A stretch of 64,000 nucleotides of DNA from Trueperaceae bacterium (GCA_013697735.1 JACCWH010000201.1:1-64000); one strand, 5' to 3'; positions 36,713-46,051 are shown, counted from the first letter of the stretch. Made by a program: numbers and translations. The notes: generated by a model not told the origin, from the sequence alone.

Positions 36713-37852
36713 TCATCGCATGACACTCCGAGCGATCACCACGCGTTGGATCTCGTTCGTCCCCTCGTAGATCTGGTTGAGCTTGACGTCGCGCATCAGC
36801 TTGCCGACCGGGAACTCGTCGACGTAGCCGTAGCCACCGTGCACGTGCAACGCCTCCTCCGCCGCGCGGAAGGCGACGTCGGAGGCGTAGCACTTCGCGA
36901 TCGCCGACGCTTCGGTGTGGGGGAGGCCGCGATCGATGAGCCAGGCGGCGCGATAGGTCATCCAGCGGGCGGTCTCGAGCCCGATCTTCATGTCGGCGAG
37001 CTTGAATTGGATCGCCTGGAATCTCGTGATCGGCCCACCGAACGCCTGGCGCGTGCTCGCGTACGACACCGCCTCGTCGAGCGCGCGTTGGGCGACGCCG
37101 ACCGACCCGGCGGCCACCGGCACGCGCGTCCGGTCGAGCGTCCGCATGGCGATCTTGAAGCCGTCACCGACCTCACCGAGCACGTTCTCCTTCGGTACGC
37201 GCACGCCCTCGAGGACGAGCTCCGCCGTCGGGCTGGCGCGTTGGCCGAGCTTGCCGTGGATCGGCACCGCCCGCAGTCCCGGGGTGCCCCCCTCGACCAC
37301 CACGGCGACGGTCCCCTTGTGCCCGGCAGCGGGATCGACCGTCGCGAAGAGCACCAGCACGCTCGCCGCTTCGCCGTTGCTGATCCACATCTTGGTGCCG
37401 TCGAGCACCACCTCGCCGTCCTCGAATCGCGCGCGGGTGCGCAATCCCGACGCATCGGAGCCGTTGTCGGGTTCGGACAGCGCGAACGCCGCGAGCCGGG
37501 CCCCCGTGGTGAGCGGCGTCAAGAAGCGGCGCTGCTGCTCTTCCGTGCCCGCGAGGACGATCGGCGTGAGCCCCAGATCGCTCGCCATGAGGATGGTGTA
37601 GAAGCCCATGCACGCGTAGGCGAGCTCTTCGGCCACGACGATCTCGTCGAGCATGCCGAGCCCGAGACCGCCCACGCTCTGGGGAATGCCGACGTTGAGG
37701 AGGCCGAGCTCCGCTGCGGCCGCGACCACCCCCTCGGGGTAGCTCGCCTCGCGATCCCACTGCGCGGCGTGCGGGAGCACGTGCTCGCGGGCGAACGCAC
37801 GCGCCAGCGTCTGGATCTGCTTCTGCTCGTCGCTCGGTTCGAAGTCGATCAT
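36713..37852 (-). CDS. acyl-CoA dehydrogenase (copy 1)
   Basis: 379-aa flavoenzyme introducing the alpha-beta double bond into acyl-CoA thioesters and passing electrons to EtfAB. FAD/substrate motifs are FALSEPDNGSDASG and KMWISNG; the likely catalytic base is Glu in QIYEGTNEIQR. The start MIDFEPSDEQ is supported by GGAGG. It follows the copy-2 gene by 12 nt in the operon. Chain-length preference is not evident. Confidence 0.94.
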   Translation of the reverse strand: MIDFEPSDEQKQIQTLARAFAREHVLPHAAQWDREASYPEGVVAAAAELGLLNVGIPQSVGGLGLGMLDEIVVAEELAYACMGFYTILMASDLGLTPIVLAGTEEQQRRFLTPLTTGARLAAFALSEPDNGSDASGLRTRARFEDGEVVLDGTKMWISNGEAASVLVLFATVDPAAGHKGTVAVVVEGGTPGLRAVPIHGKLGQRASPTAELVLEGVRVPKENVLGEVGDGFKIAMRTLDRTRVPVAAGSVGVAQRALDEAVSYASTRQAFGGPITRFQAIQFKLADMKIGLETARWMTYRAAWLIDRGLPHTEASAIAKCYASDVAFRAAEEALHVHGGYGYVDEFPVGKLMRDVKLNQIYEGTNEIQRVVIARSVMR

Positions 37853-37864
37853 GACTGCCTCCGC

Positions 37865-39016
37865 TCAACGCCCCTGCTCGCGATAGAGCTGACGCCCGAT
37901 CACCACGCGTTGGATCTCGCTGGTCCCCTCGTAGAGCTCGGTGACGCGCGCGTCGCGGAAGAGGCGCTCGACGGGGAAGTCCGTGCTGTAACCGTACCCG
38001 CCGAACACCTGCACCGCGCCGTCCGTCACGAACGACGCCGCTTCGCTGGCGAAGAGCTTCGCCATGCTCGCCTCCTTCGTCACACGGTAGCCGCGATCCT
38101 TGAGCCAGGCGGCGCGCCACGTCAGGAGGCGAGCGGCGTCGAGGCGCGTCGCCATGTCGGCGAGCTTGAACGACACACCCTGGAACTCTCGGATCGGCTG
38201 ACCGAACGCCTCGCGGTCGTCGGCGTAGGCGATGGCGGCGTCGAGCGCGGCCCGAGCGATCCCGACGGCCTGGGCGGCGATGCCGATCCGCCCCCCGTCG
38301 AGCGACGTCATCGACATGACGAAGCCTTGCCCCTCGTCGCCGAGTCGCGCCTCCTCCGGCACGAAGAGGTCGTCGAAGGTGACGCTCGTGGCGATGGCGG
38401 CGTGCTGCCCGAGTTTCCCTTCGGGAGGGCCGAAGTGGAGCCCCTCCGCCCCTTTCTCGACCAGGAAGCACGAGACGCCACGGGCGCCGGCGTCGGGCTC
38501 GGTCTTCGCCATCACCAGATAGAGCTGCGCCTCCCCCCCACCCGTGATCCACGCCTTCGTGCCGCGCAAGAGGTAGCCGCCCTCGACACGATCGGCCCGT
38601 GTGGTGATGGCGGCGGCGTCGCTGCCGCAGTGCGGCTCGGTGAGGCAGAACGCTCCGATCCATTCCCCGGATGCGAGCTTCGGGAGGCAGCGCGTGCGCT
38701 GCTCGGGGGTGCCGTACCGCAGGATCAGTTGCTGCGGGAGGCCGTTCGTGACGCTCATGATCGTCGAATGCGAGGCGTCGGCGGCGGCGATCTCTTCGAG
38801 CAGCACCACGTACCCGAGGGTGTCGATACCGGCGCCGCCATACTCCTCGGGACTCATCAGGCCGAGCAACCCCAAGTCGCCCATGCGCCGCAACGTCTCC
38901 CATGGGAACCGTGGTTCCCGATCGAGCGTCGCGGCGATCGGCGCGATCTCGTTGCGGGCGAAGTCGCGCACGGCGAGTTGCATGGCGATCAGATCCTCTG
39001 AGAGAGCGAAGTCGAT
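37865..39016 (-). CDS. acyl-CoA dehydrogenase (copy 2), apparent AUC start
   Basis: About 383 aa. Motifs FCLTEPHCGSDAAA and KAWITGGGEA, and catalytic Glu in ELYEGTSEIQR, mark a full acyl-CoA dehydrogenase. No ATG, GTG or TTG occurs where the family begins. The codon at 39014-39016 is ATC (IDFALSEDL, aligning with MIDFEPSDE of copy 1), placed 6 nt after GGAGG and about 22 nt after a likely transcription start. Initiation at AUC is therefore possible; the alternative is the ATG at MQLAVRDF. The longer in-frame extension to 39169 lies upstream of the -10 box and is unlikely. Confidence 0.85.
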   Translation of the reverse strand: MDFALSEDLIAMQLAVRDFARNEIAPIAATLDREPRFPWETLRRMGDLGLLGLMSPEEYGGAGIDTLGYVVLLEEIAAADASHSTIMSVTNGLPQQLILRYGTPEQRTRCLPKLASGEWIGAFCLTEPHCGSDAAAITTRADRVEGGYLLRGTKAWITGGGEAQLYLVMAKTEPDAGARGVSCFLVEKGAEGLHFGPPEGKLGQHAAIATSVTFDDLFVPEEARLGDEGQGFVMSMTSLDGGRIGIAAQAVGIARAALDAAIAYADDREAFGQPIREFQGVSFKLADMATRLDAARLLTWRAAWLKDRGYRVTKEASMAKLFASEAASFVTDGAVQVFGGYGYSTDFPVERLFRDARVTELYEGTSEIQRVVIGRQLYREQGR

Positions 39017-39044
39017 GGGGAGCCTCCAGTCTCGTTTCGGCGCG

Positions 39045-39050
39045 ATCGTA
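39045..39050 (-). promoter_or_regulatory. candidate -10 element of the acyl-CoA dehydrogenase/etf operon
   Basis: Minus-strand TGG-TACGAT-CGCGCC, the same block as before treS and gap. It predicts a transcript starting near 39038, so translation must begin at or after 39016. Confidence 0.45.
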
Positions 39051-39129
39051 CCATCGGCACCCGAGGTCGCCGGGGTCAGGTACGGGTTCAGGTCACCGAC
39101 CCGGGCGGCGCTTCGGCGTACAACAAGGC

Positions 39130-39486
39130 ATGACTGCCAAGGAACTCCTCCTCCGCATGCCAGAGGCACTCGATGCCACCGCCGCCGGCGCCACGAGCGC
39201 CGTCGTCCAGTACGAGATATCCGAACCCGTCCATCACGTGCTGGCGGGGGGTGAGCTGCAGGCGCTCGAGGGGCGCGCCAGCGAGCCCGACCTCACCGTC
39301 ACGATCGCCGACACCGACCTCGTCGAGTTGTTCCACGGCCGGCTGAATCCGATGACGGCGTTCATGTCGGGGCGGCTCAAGGTCGGCGGCGACATCGCGC
39401 TCGCGCAACGCCTCGTCGGGTTCTTCGATCAGGAGGCGATGACGTCGTGGGCGCCCGAAGCCGAGGCGGCCGAAGCGTCTGCGTAG
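39130..39486 (+). CDS. SCP2 sterol/lipid-binding domain protein
   Basis: 118-aa single-domain protein of the SCP2 fold, with the pattern EPDLTVTIADTDLVELFHGRLNPMTAFMSGRLKVGGD typical of bacterial members (quoted in part: DLVELFHGRLNPMTAFMSGR). It binds acyl chains or lipids in related systems. Divergent from the acyl-CoA dehydrogenase genes, consistent with a fatty-acid role. The ribosome site is weak (AAGG close to the ATG). Its last 58 nt overlap the end of the opposite-strand Nudix gene. Confidence 0.85.
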   Translation: MTAKELLLRMPEALDATAAGATSAVVQYEISEPVHHVLAGGELQALEGRASEPDLTVTIADTDLVELFHGRLNPMTAFMSGRLKVGGDIALAQRLVGFFDQEAMTSWAPEAEAAEASA

Positions 39487-39941
39487 AAGACGACCTCGTG
39501 GTCGCGATAGCGGCCTTCCTCATAGCGGAAGCGCGCGCTGAAGAGTCCTGGCCGCTCGAGCCAGGGCAGGAAGACCACGTCGCCTGACCAGAGGTCGAGG
39601 TCGGCGACATCGTGGGTGGCGATCCAGTGCAGCGTCCCCTCGGGCCCCTCCGGCACGAGGGTCCCGCTCCACGCTCGGATCACGTAGACGAACGTCATGA
39701 CGTCGTCGCCACCGGGCGTGAACGCCGGGAAGGTGATGATCCCCTTGAGCTCGGCGTGTTCGACCTCGAGCCCCGACTCCTCGCGTACCTCGCGTCGTAC
39801 GCATCGCTCCGGAGATTCCCCCGGCTCGAACTTGCCGCCGAGCCCGTTCCACCGTCCGCCGAGGCGGGCCGGCGCATCCGGACGACGAAGCATGAGCGTG
39901 CGCTCGCCGTCCCGGACGTAGGCGAGCGTGGTGAGGATCAC
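39429..39941 (-). CDS. Nudix hydrolase (MutT-like)
   Basis: 170-aa pyrophosphohydrolase. The Nudix box is complete: GGKFEPGESPERCVRREVRE followed by ESGLEV, fitting G-x5-E-x7-REUxEExGU. The WNGLGGK start of the box and the tryptophan-rich C-terminal half suggest an oxidised-nucleotide (8-oxo-dGTP type) hydrolase, but specificity is unproven. Its ATG overlaps the stop of the small upstream gene (ATGA). Confidence 0.9.
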   Translation of the reverse strand: MILTTLAYVRDGERTLMLRRPDAPARLGGRWNGLGGKFEPGESPERCVRREVREESGLEVEHAELKGIITFPAFTPGGDDVMTFVYVIRAWSGTLVPEGPEGTLHWIATHDVADLDLWSGDVVFLPWLERPGLFSARFRYEEGRYRDHEVVFYADASAASASGAHDVIAS

Positions 39942-40237
39942 GAATCGCTCTCGGAACGGCGCTCCGCCCGGTACGACTCGAGGAGTTCCTTGGCGAGCGT
40001 CGACTCGTCGTGCAGCGCGCCGGCTCGTTCGACGCGGAGGCGGAAGCCGCCCGCGCGTACCGCGGTGCCCGAGCGCGCCAGGTGGCGCCCGAGCCGGCGT
40101 GCGGCGGCGAGCGGGTCGTCGTCGACGAGTGGCAGCGTCGTGCGCTCGCGCATCCCCGTCTCCACCTCGATCACCAGGAGCGCCTCCATGCGACCGCCGC
40201 TCCGGCGCAGGAAGACCTGAGCGAGCGCACGCCGCAC
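39938..40237 (-). CDS. hypothetical protein, 99 aa
   Basis: Not recognised. A small Arg-rich alpha/beta-looking protein (ALLVIEVETGMRERTTLPLV, RRLGRHLARSG). GTG 40237 starts one base after the aspartate kinase stop, and its end overlaps the Nudix start by 4 nt, so its tight packing between two real genes supports it being translated. No membrane segment or signal peptide. Function unknown. Confidence 0.65.
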   Translation of the reverse strand: MRRALAQVFLRRSGGRMEALLVIEVETGMRERTTLPLVDDDPLAAARRLGRHLARSGTAVRAGGFRLRVERAGALHDESTLAKELLESYRAERRSESDS

Positions 40238-40238
40238 G

Positions 40239-40739
40239 TCAGGGTGTCGCCGTGGGACGTGCCAGACCGAAGGCGTCGTGCACGGCCTGGAGCGCGTCGT
40301 GGGCGTGGCTACGAGGGATCACGACCGAGATGCGGACCTCGCTCGTGGCGATCATCTCGATGTTGGCTCCCACCGCCGAGACCGCGGCGAACATCCGGCC
40401 GGCGAGACCCGGCGTGGAGCCGATGGCGATGCCGACGATGGAGAGCTTGGCGACGTCGGGATCGGCGCTCACCGAGCCCCCCCCGATCGCTTCGAGCACG
40501 GGTCGGACCGCGTCGACGGCGTCGTCGGCGAGGTCGCGGGGGACGGTGAACGACATCTGCTGGCGGCTGTCGAGCGCACCCGGGACGCCTTGGATGATCA
40601 TGTCGGCGCTCACGCCCGCCTCGCCGAGGGCGGCGAAGATCGCCGCCGCGACGCCGGGCTGGTCGGGCACCCCCACCACGTTGATGCGGGTGTGCTCGGT
40701 GTCGAGGGCGACGCCGGTGACGGGTCGGTCGGTCTGCAT
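40239..40739 (-). CDS. lysC: aspartate kinase beta subunit (internal in-frame start)
   Basis: 166-aa product beginning at Met257 of the alpha chain (MQTDRPVTGVALD) and covering only the ACT domains. AGGAGG lies 5 nt upstream of this internal ATG, stronger than the site of the full-length start. Overlapping alpha/beta subunits from one gene are established for alpha2beta2 aspartate kinases of Bacillus, Corynebacterium and Thermus. Confidence 0.7.
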   Translation of the reverse strand: MQTDRPVTGVALDTEHTRINVVGVPDQPGVAAAIFAALGEAGVSADMIIQGVPGALDSRQQMSFTVPRDLADDAVDAVRPVLEAIGGGSVSADPDVAKLSIVGIAIGSTPGLAGRMFAAVSAVGANIEMIATSEVRISVVIPRSHAHDALQAVHDAFGLARPTATP

Positions 40740-41507
40740 GGCGGCCTCCTGGCCCCGTGGCGCCCGGGTCACGATCGTGCCCGGAGCGTTCGTGAACGAC
40801 GAGCGGACGTGGATGCGCACACCATAGCGGCGCGCGTACCAGACGCTCCGAGGGTGCAGCACACGGGCCCCGAGCGCGGCGAGCTCGAGCATCTCGTCGT
40901 AATCGATGGTCTCGAGCTTGCTCGCGTCGGGCACCTGGTGAGGGTCGGTGGTGTAGACACCGTCGGTGTCGGTGTAGATCTCGCACTCCTCCACTCCGAG
41001 AGCGGCGGCGAGTGCCACGGCGGTGGTGTCGGAGCCGCCGCGTCCGAGCGTCGTGATCTGACCGTGATCGTCGACCCCCTGGAATCCGGCCACCACGGCG
41101 ACGTCGATCTCCTGGAACGCGCGCCGCAGCGGTTCGGCGTCGACCTGCACGATGCGAGCGTTCCCGTGGAGCGAGTCGGTCCGGAAGCCCGCTTGTCCCC
41201 CCGTGAACGACCGCGCGCGTACGCCGAGGTGCGTGAGGGCCATGGCGACGAGGGCGATCGACACCTGTTCGCCGGTGGCCATCAGCATGTCGAGTTCGCG
41301 CCGGTCGGGGCGCGGCGTCACCTCGCGCGCGGTCGCGACGAGGGCGTCCGTCGAGCGGCCCATGGCGGAGACGGTGAGGGCGACGGCGGCACCCTCGTCG
41401 ACGATGCGCTGCACACGCGCCGCGACCTTGCGGATGCGGTCGATGTCGCCGACGCTGGTGCCGCCGAACTTGACGACGCGCACGGGTCGGGGGTGGGTGA
41501 CGTCCAT
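40239..41507 (-). CDS. lysC: aspartate kinase (alpha subunit)
   Basis: 422-aa enzyme phosphorylating aspartate for the threonine/methionine branch. N-terminal kinase domain: VVKFGGTSVG (Lys13), FQGVDDHGQITTLGRGGSDT, and YTDTDGVYTTDP. Two ACT domains follow (about 260-420). Because lysine appears to be made by the LysW route here, control is expected to be by threonine or other products rather than lysine; this is inference. An internal start gives a beta subunit. Start MDVTHPRPV has only a weak ribosome site. Confidence 0.93.
   Translation of the reverse strand: MDVTHPRPVRVVKFGGTSVGDIDRIRKVAARVQRIVDEGAAVALTVSAMGRSTDALVATAREVTPRPDRRELDMLMATGEQVSIALVAMALTHLGVRARSFTGGQAGFRTDSLHGNARIVQVDAEPLRRAFQEIDVAVVAGFQGVDDHGQITTLGRGGSDTTAVALAAALGVEECEIYTDTDGVYTTDPHQVPDASKLETIDYDEMLELAALGARVLHPRSVWYARRYGVRIHVRSSFTNAPGTIVTRAPRGQEAAMQTDRPVTGVALDTEHTRINVVGVPDQPGVAAAIFAALGEAGVSADMIIQGVPGALDSRQQMSFTVPRDLADDAVDAVRPVLEAIGGGSVSADPDVAKLSIVGIAIGSTPGLAGRMFAAVSAVGANIEMIATSEVRISVVIPRSHAHDALQAVHDAFGLARPTATP
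40745..40750 (-). promoter_or_regulatory. internal ribosome-binding site for aspartate kinase beta subunit
   Basis: Minus-strand AGGAGG 5 nt before an in-frame ATG inside lysC. Such a strong site is unlikely by chance within a coding sequence at this exact domain boundary. Confidence 0.65.
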
Positions 41508-41585
41508 GGCCGTCAAGCCTACCCCGGCGCGTCCTGGACGGCAATGCGTGCCGTCGACCCCGACACGTGCATGGTACAAGGGGCA

Positions 41586-42998
41586 ATGCCGCCCCTCTCC
41601 TCGAGCCCACTGGCGGTCGCCGTGATCGGCGCCGGACCGTCGGGCTTCTACGCGGCCGAGAGCCTGCTGAAGGGGCGCGACGACGTCCGCGTCGACCTCA
41701 TCGACCGCCTCCCGACCCCCTTCGGCCTCGTTCGCTACGGTGTGGCGCCCGACCACCAGAAGATCAAGTCGGTGACGCGGCTCTACGAGCGGACGGCGAG
41801 CGACCCGCGGGTGCGGTTCTACGGCAACGTCGAGATCGGTCGCGATGTGCGCGTCGAGGAGCTCGCCCGGCACTATCACGCGATCGTGTTCGCCTACGGT
41901 GCACCCGGTGACCGTCGGCTCGGCGTTCCTGGGGAGGACCTGGCGGGCAGCCTGTCGGCCACGGACTTCGTGGCTTGGTACAACGGTCACCCCGACCACG
42001 CCGAGCTCGAGCCGCCGCTCGCTGGCGCGACGGCCGTGGTGGTGGGCGTCGGCAACGTCGCCGTCGACGTCACCCGCATCCTCGCCAAGACGAACCGAGA
42101 GCTCGCCGCTTCCGACATCGCCGATCACGCGCTCACTGCGCTCGAGGACTCAGGGGTGCGGGACGTGGTCGTGCTCGGACGGCGCGGACCGGCCGAAGCG
42201 AAGTTCACCACCAAGGAGTTGCGCGAGCTCGGGGAGCTCGCCGACGCCGACATCGTGGTCGACGAGCGCGACCTCGACGTAGCGCCCGAGAGCCTCGCAG
42301 CGATCGCGACCGACGCCGTCGCCAAGAAGAACCTCGAGGTGCTCGCGGGGTTCGCCTCGCGGCCGCTCACGGGCAAGGGGAGGCGCGTCCACCTCAGATT
42401 CCTCTCGTCGCCGGTCGAGCTCGTGCCCGACGCCTCCGGCACGCGCGTCGGCAGCGTCGTGATCGAACGCAACCGTATCGAGGTCCGCCCCGACGGCAGC
42501 CTCGCGGCGGTCGGCACCGGCGAGCGTGAGGAGCTATCGGCGCAGCTCGTGCTCCGGTCGGTCGGCTACCGCGGCGCCGCCATGCCGGGGGTGCCGTTCG
42601 ACGAGCGCACGGGTGTGATCCCGAACGAGCGCGGGCGGGTGCTCGACGCCGCCGGCGGAGCGGTCGTCTCGGGGCGCTACGTGGTGGGTTGGATCAAGCG
42701 GGGCCCAACGGGCGTGATCGGAACGAACAAGGCCGATGCGATGGAGACGATCGCGGCGCTCTTCGAGGACGGGCTTCGCGAACCCGAGGACGCTCGCCCT
42801 GAAGCGCTCGACGAACTGCTCCGATCCCGCGGCGTCGAGGTGATCGATTTCGAGCGCTGGTCACGCATCGACAGGGCCGAGCTCGCGGCCGGCGTTCGGG
42901 CCGGGCGCGTGCGCGTGAAGCTCGTGTCGCGCGCGGCGCTGATGACGGCGGCCGAGTCCATCGATGCGCTCGAAGGCGGAAGCGCCGAGGGGCGGTAG
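41586..42998 (+). CDS. FprA-type ferredoxin-NADP reductase
   Basis: 470-aa flavoenzyme of the adrenodoxin reductase/FprA family, moving electrons between NADP(H) and ferredoxin. FAD motif GAGPSGFYAAE near the N-terminus; PTPFGLVRYGVAPDH is a family hallmark; NADP motif GVGNVAVDVTRIL; C-terminal GWIKRGPTGVIGTN. ATG 41586 is preceded by AAGGGG. Divergent from lysC (78 bp). The 7Fe ferredoxin encoded at 60703 is a possible partner. Confidence 0.93.
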   Translation: MPPLSSSPLAVAVIGAGPSGFYAAESLLKGRDDVRVDLIDRLPTPFGLVRYGVAPDHQKIKSVTRLYERTASDPRVRFYGNVEIGRDVRVEELARHYHAIVFAYGAPGDRRLGVPGEDLAGSLSATDFVAWYNGHPDHAELEPPLAGATAVVVGVGNVAVDVTRILAKTNRELAASDIADHALTALEDSGVRDVVVLGRRGPAEAKFTTKELRELGELADADIVVDERDLDVAPESLAAIATDAVAKKNLEVLAGFASRPLTGKGRRVHLRFLSSPVELVPDASGTRVGSVVIERNRIEVRPDGSLAAVGTGEREELSAQLVLRSVGYRGAAMPGVPFDERTGVIPNERGRVLDAAGGAVVSGRYVVGWIKRGPTGVIGTNKADAMETIAALFEDGLREPEDARPEALDELLRSRGVEVIDFERWSRIDRAELAAGVRAGRVRVKLVSRAALMTAAESIDALEGGSAEGR

Positions 42999-43006
42999 CG
43001 TCGGCG

Positions 43007-43744
43007 TCACACCTCGCCGAGGTAGGCGCGCTTCATCCCTTCGTTCTGCAGCAGCTCCTTCGCCGGCCCCGACAGCACGACCTCGCCCGTCTGCAGCACG
43101 TAGCCGCGGTCGGCGATCGCGAGTGCGACGTTGGCGTTCTGCTCCACCACGAAGACCGAGATGCCGCGCTCGTTGACCTGCTTGATGATCTCGAAGATGC
43201 GCTCGACGAAGAGGGGCGCCAAGCCCATCGACGGCTCGTCCATGAGGATGAGCTTCGGTCGGCTCATGAGCGCGCGGCCCATCGCCAGCATCTGCTGCTC
43301 CCCGCCCGACATCGTGCCCCCCTTCTGCTCGAGCCGCTCCTGAATGCGCGGGAAGAGATCGAAGACGTACTCCATGTCTTCGGCGATCGCCCGCTTGTCG
43401 CGCCGCAGGTAGGCGCCCATCTCGAGGTTCTCGCGCACGGTCATCTTCGAGAAGATGCGGCGATTCTCCGGAACCACCGCCATACCACGCTCGATACGGT
43501 CGGCGGTGGTGAGCGTGTCGGCGCGCTCGCCGAGAAAGTCCATCTCCCCTTCGGTCACGCGGACGATGCCGAGGATGGTCTTGAGCGTGGTCGACTTGCC
43601 CGAGGCGTTGCCACCGAGGAGACAGACCATCTCGCCGGGATAGACGACCATGTCGACGTCGTGCAGCACCTTGATGGCGCCGTAGTGCGCGCCGACCTTG
43701 CGCATCTCGAGCAGCGGTACGCGCGGCTCAGGGCTCATCGACAT
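43007..43744 (-). CDS. livF: branched-chain amino acid ABC transporter ATPase LivF
   Basis: 245-aa ABC ATPase. Walker A GGNASGKST, signature MSGGEQQMLAMGRAL, Walker B LILMDEPSMGLAP. The gene order and the VFDLFPRIQERLEQKGGTMSGGEQ context identify LivF. It overlaps livG by 17 nt; an in-frame ATG at 43738 is an alternative start. Last gene of the liv operon. Confidence 0.95.
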   Translation of the reverse strand: MSMSPEPRVPLLEMRKVGAHYGAIKVLHDVDMVVYPGEMVCLLGGNASGKSTTLKTILGIVRVTEGEMDFLGERADTLTTADRIERGMAVVPENRRIFSKMTVRENLEMGAYLRRDKRAIAEDMEYVFDLFPRIQERLEQKGGTMSGGEQQMLAMGRALMSRPKLILMDEPSMGLAPLFVERIFEIIKQVNERGISVFVVEQNANVALAIADRGYVLQTGEVVLSGPAKELLQNEGMKRAYLGEV

Positions 43745-44549
43745 CCTCCAACTCCCCGCGCTTCGCGGCCGCCGCCTTCTTGCCGAGGTATGCCTCGATC
43801 ACGGTGGGGTCGTTCACGACGTCTCGATAGGACCCTTCGGCGATCTTCTGGCCGTAGTCGAGCACGATCACTCGGTCGCTGATCTCGCCGACGAGCCCCA
43901 TCTTGTGTTCGACGAGCACCACCGTGTAGCCGCCCTCGTCGCGCATGCGGCGGATGATCTTGGTGATCTCCTTCGTCTCGCTCGGGTTCATGCCCGCGCT
44001 CGGTTCGTCGAGCAGGAGCAGCTTGGCGCCGGTCGCCATGGCGCGCGCCATCTCGACGCGGCGCCGATTGGCATACGAGAGTACGTAGACGGGCTGGTTG
44101 AGTCGGAAGCTCATCAGACGGGGCCCGAAGAAGGCGAGCTTCTCGGTGGCGATCTCACGCATGCGCGCCTCCTGCCGACGGTACGACGGGGTTCGCAGTA
44201 CCGCCGAGAGCCACGTGGAGTTCAGGGCGTGGTGCTGTGCAGCAAGCACGTTCTGGAGCACGGTGAGGTTCGTGAACAGGCGGAGATTCTGGAAGGTCCG
44301 CGCGATCCCGAGGTCGACGATCTTGTTGGTTCCCGTCCCGACGATCGAGCGTCCTTCGAATCGTATCTCGCCGGCATCGGGACGGTAGACCCCGGTGATG
44401 AGGTTGAAGATCGTGCTCTTGCCGGCCCCGTTCGGACCGATGATCGACACGATTTCGCCCTCGCCGACGTCGAAGGTGACGTCGTTCGTGGCGGTGAGGC
44501 CGCCGAAGGACTTGGTGAGGTGCTCGACCTCGAGCATGGCCACGCTCAC
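43728..44549 (-). CDS. livG: branched-chain amino acid ABC transporter ATPase LivG
   Basis: 273-aa ABC ATPase with Walker [10 protein letters not shown], the LivG-type central insertion, a signature reading [14 protein letters not shown] (Leu-Ser-Gly-Gly replaced by Ser-Tyr-Ala-Asn, as often seen in LivG) and Walker [17 protein letters not shown] 44549 overlaps the livM stop (GTGA); ATG 44537 is an alternative. Confidence 0.95.
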   Translation of the reverse strand: MSVAMLEVEHLTKSFGGLTATNDVTFDVGEGEIVSIIGPNGAGKSTIFNLITGVYRPDAGEIRFEGRSIVGTGTNKIVDLGIARTFQNLRLFTNLTVLQNVLAAQHHALNSTWLSAVLRTPSYRRQEARMREIATEKLAFFGPRLMSFRLNQPVYVLSYANRRRVEMARAMATGAKLLLLDEPSAGMNPSETKEITKIIRRMRDEGGYTVVLVEHKMGLVGEISDRVIVLDYGQKIAEGSYRDVVNDPTVIEAYLGKKAAAAKRGELEDVDEP

Positions 44550-46051
44550 CCCCTCCTCTCGTCGTCCGTCGAGTCGTCGCGGGGGTGGCGCTCGTCGCCG
44601 ACATCGAGCTCGCGCGCCGCACTGCGACCGGGCGCGGTGGGGGCGTCGCTCCCCGACGCCACGTCGGCGTCACTCCCGCGTGGATTGAGCACGGGATTCG
44701 TCAACCAGGCGTCCTGCGTTCGTTCGTCGTCGGTGGGCCCGCTCCGACGCTCCCCGAGGAGGCCCGACCAACTGAACTCCGCGCGTCCGATCATCCCCTC
44801 GGGCCGGAAGACCATGATGGCGATGAGCAGCACCGACAGGAAGATGGCGCGCATGCCGAACCCGCGGAACGTTCCTTCGAGGAACGCGGGGTCGATCGCG
44901 GCGACCACGAAGGCGAGGACGGCGGCGCCGGCGAGCACGCCGGCACTCCAGTGGAAGCGTGGTCGCAGGCGCCGCAGCGACCGGAAGAGCACCGCGAGGC
45001 CGGTCATCAGCACGAGCGTCGCGCCGGCATACGTGAGCCACTGTTGCAGCGTGTAGGTCTGCTCGAGCGGGTCACCGTACTGCCGCACGAACACCACGAG
45101 CGCGGTGCCGAGCAGCACGCCCGTGATCGACCCGGTGCCACCGGCCGAGATCGCCACGAGGAAGAAGAAGGTGAGCTGGAAGAGGAAGAAGTCGAGCCGT
45201 ACGCCGCCGAGCCACGAGACCCAGAGACCGCCGGCAACGCCCGCGAAGAACGCCGAGATCACGAACCCGAGGACCTTGTTGTACGCGAGGTTGATGCCCA
45301 TCGCCTGCGCCGCGACCTCGTCCTCGCGGATCGCCTGCATGGCGCGACCGTACGACGAGAACTTGAGCTTGCTCATCACGAACACCGTGAAGGCGAGGAT
45401 GCCGAACGTCCACCAGACGCTCTTGCCGAACTCGCTCGTGAGACCGGGAAACCCGAGCGCACCGTTCGTGTACTCCGCGAAGAGTCGCGTGGAGGCTGAG
45501 AGCCGGATGATCTCGCCGAAGCCGAAGGTGACGATCGCCAGGTAGTCCCCGCGTAGACGGAGGCTCGGGATGCCGACCAGCAGTCCGGCGAACGCCGCCA
45601 TGAGGCCGCCGAGGAAGATGGCGATCAGGAAGCGGACCCACAGCGTGTCGGGCGTGGTCAAGGCGTCGAGGCCGATGCCGCGCAACATGTTCGTGACGGA
45701 GATGGCCAGCGACTCCTCGGTCATCGTCGAGCGCGCCGAGGTGAGGATCCGCGCACGCGCCGCTTCGTCGAGGATGAGCAGGCCGGTGGTGTACCCGCCG
45801 ATGAGCATGAAGCCGTGGTGTCCGAGCGACAGGATGCCGAGCGTCCCGTTGATGAGGTTGAGGCTCACCGTCGCCACGCCCCAGATGGCGAAGAGCGCCA
45901 GCGATTGACTCAACTTGCTGGAGCCGAGCGATTCGAGGAACATGAGCACCAGCACGCCGACGCCGATCGCGACGAGCGTGAGCGCCACGTTGCGCACGCG
46001 CCGCTTCGGATCGACGTCGTCGAAGGCGGTGGGCGTGCCCGCGCGCGCCAT
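44546..46051 (-). CDS. livM: branched-chain amino acid ABC transporter permease LivM
   Basis: 501-aa multi-spanning permease. Family motifs include [19 protein letters not shown] and [16 protein letters not shown]. Residues about 425-501 form a hydrophilic, Asp/Ser/Arg-rich tail after the last membrane segment, making it longer than common LivM proteins. The ATG overlaps the livH stop by one base (TGATG). Confidence 0.93.
   Translation of the reverse strand: MARAGTPTAFDDVDPKRRVRNVALTLVAIGVGVLVLMFLESLGSSKLSQSLALFAIWGVATVSLNLINGTLGILSLGHHGFMLIGGYTTGLLILDEAARARILTSARSTMTEESLAISVTNMLRGIGLDALTTPDTLWVRFLIAIFLGGLMAAFAGLLVGIPSLRLRGDYLAIVTFGFGEIIRLSASTRLFAEYTNGALGFPGLTSEFGKSVWWTFGILAFTVFVMSKLKFSSYGRAMQAIREDEVAAQAMGINLAYNKVLGFVISAFFAGVAGGLWVSWLGGVRLDFFLFQLTFFFLVAISAGGTGSITGVLLGTALVVFVRQYGDPLEQTYTLQQWLTYAGATLVLMTGLAVLFRSLRRLRPRFHWSAGVLAGAAVLAFVVAAIDPAFLEGTFRGFGMRAIFLSVLLIAIMVFRPEGMIGRAEFSWSGLLGERRSGPTDDERTQDAWLTNPVLNPRGSDADVASGSDAPTAPGRSAARELDVGDERHPRDDSTDDERRG

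Noticed and set aside
35822-39001. 1059-aa frame antisense to etf and acyl-CoA dehydrogenases
   Set aside because: All family motifs lie on the minus strand; the plus-strand product has none.
39118-39130. Leaderless start for the SCP2 gene (TACAAC just before the ATG)
   Set aside because: The hexamer ends in C and does not fit the TANNNT pattern of leaderless -10 boxes; too weak to call.
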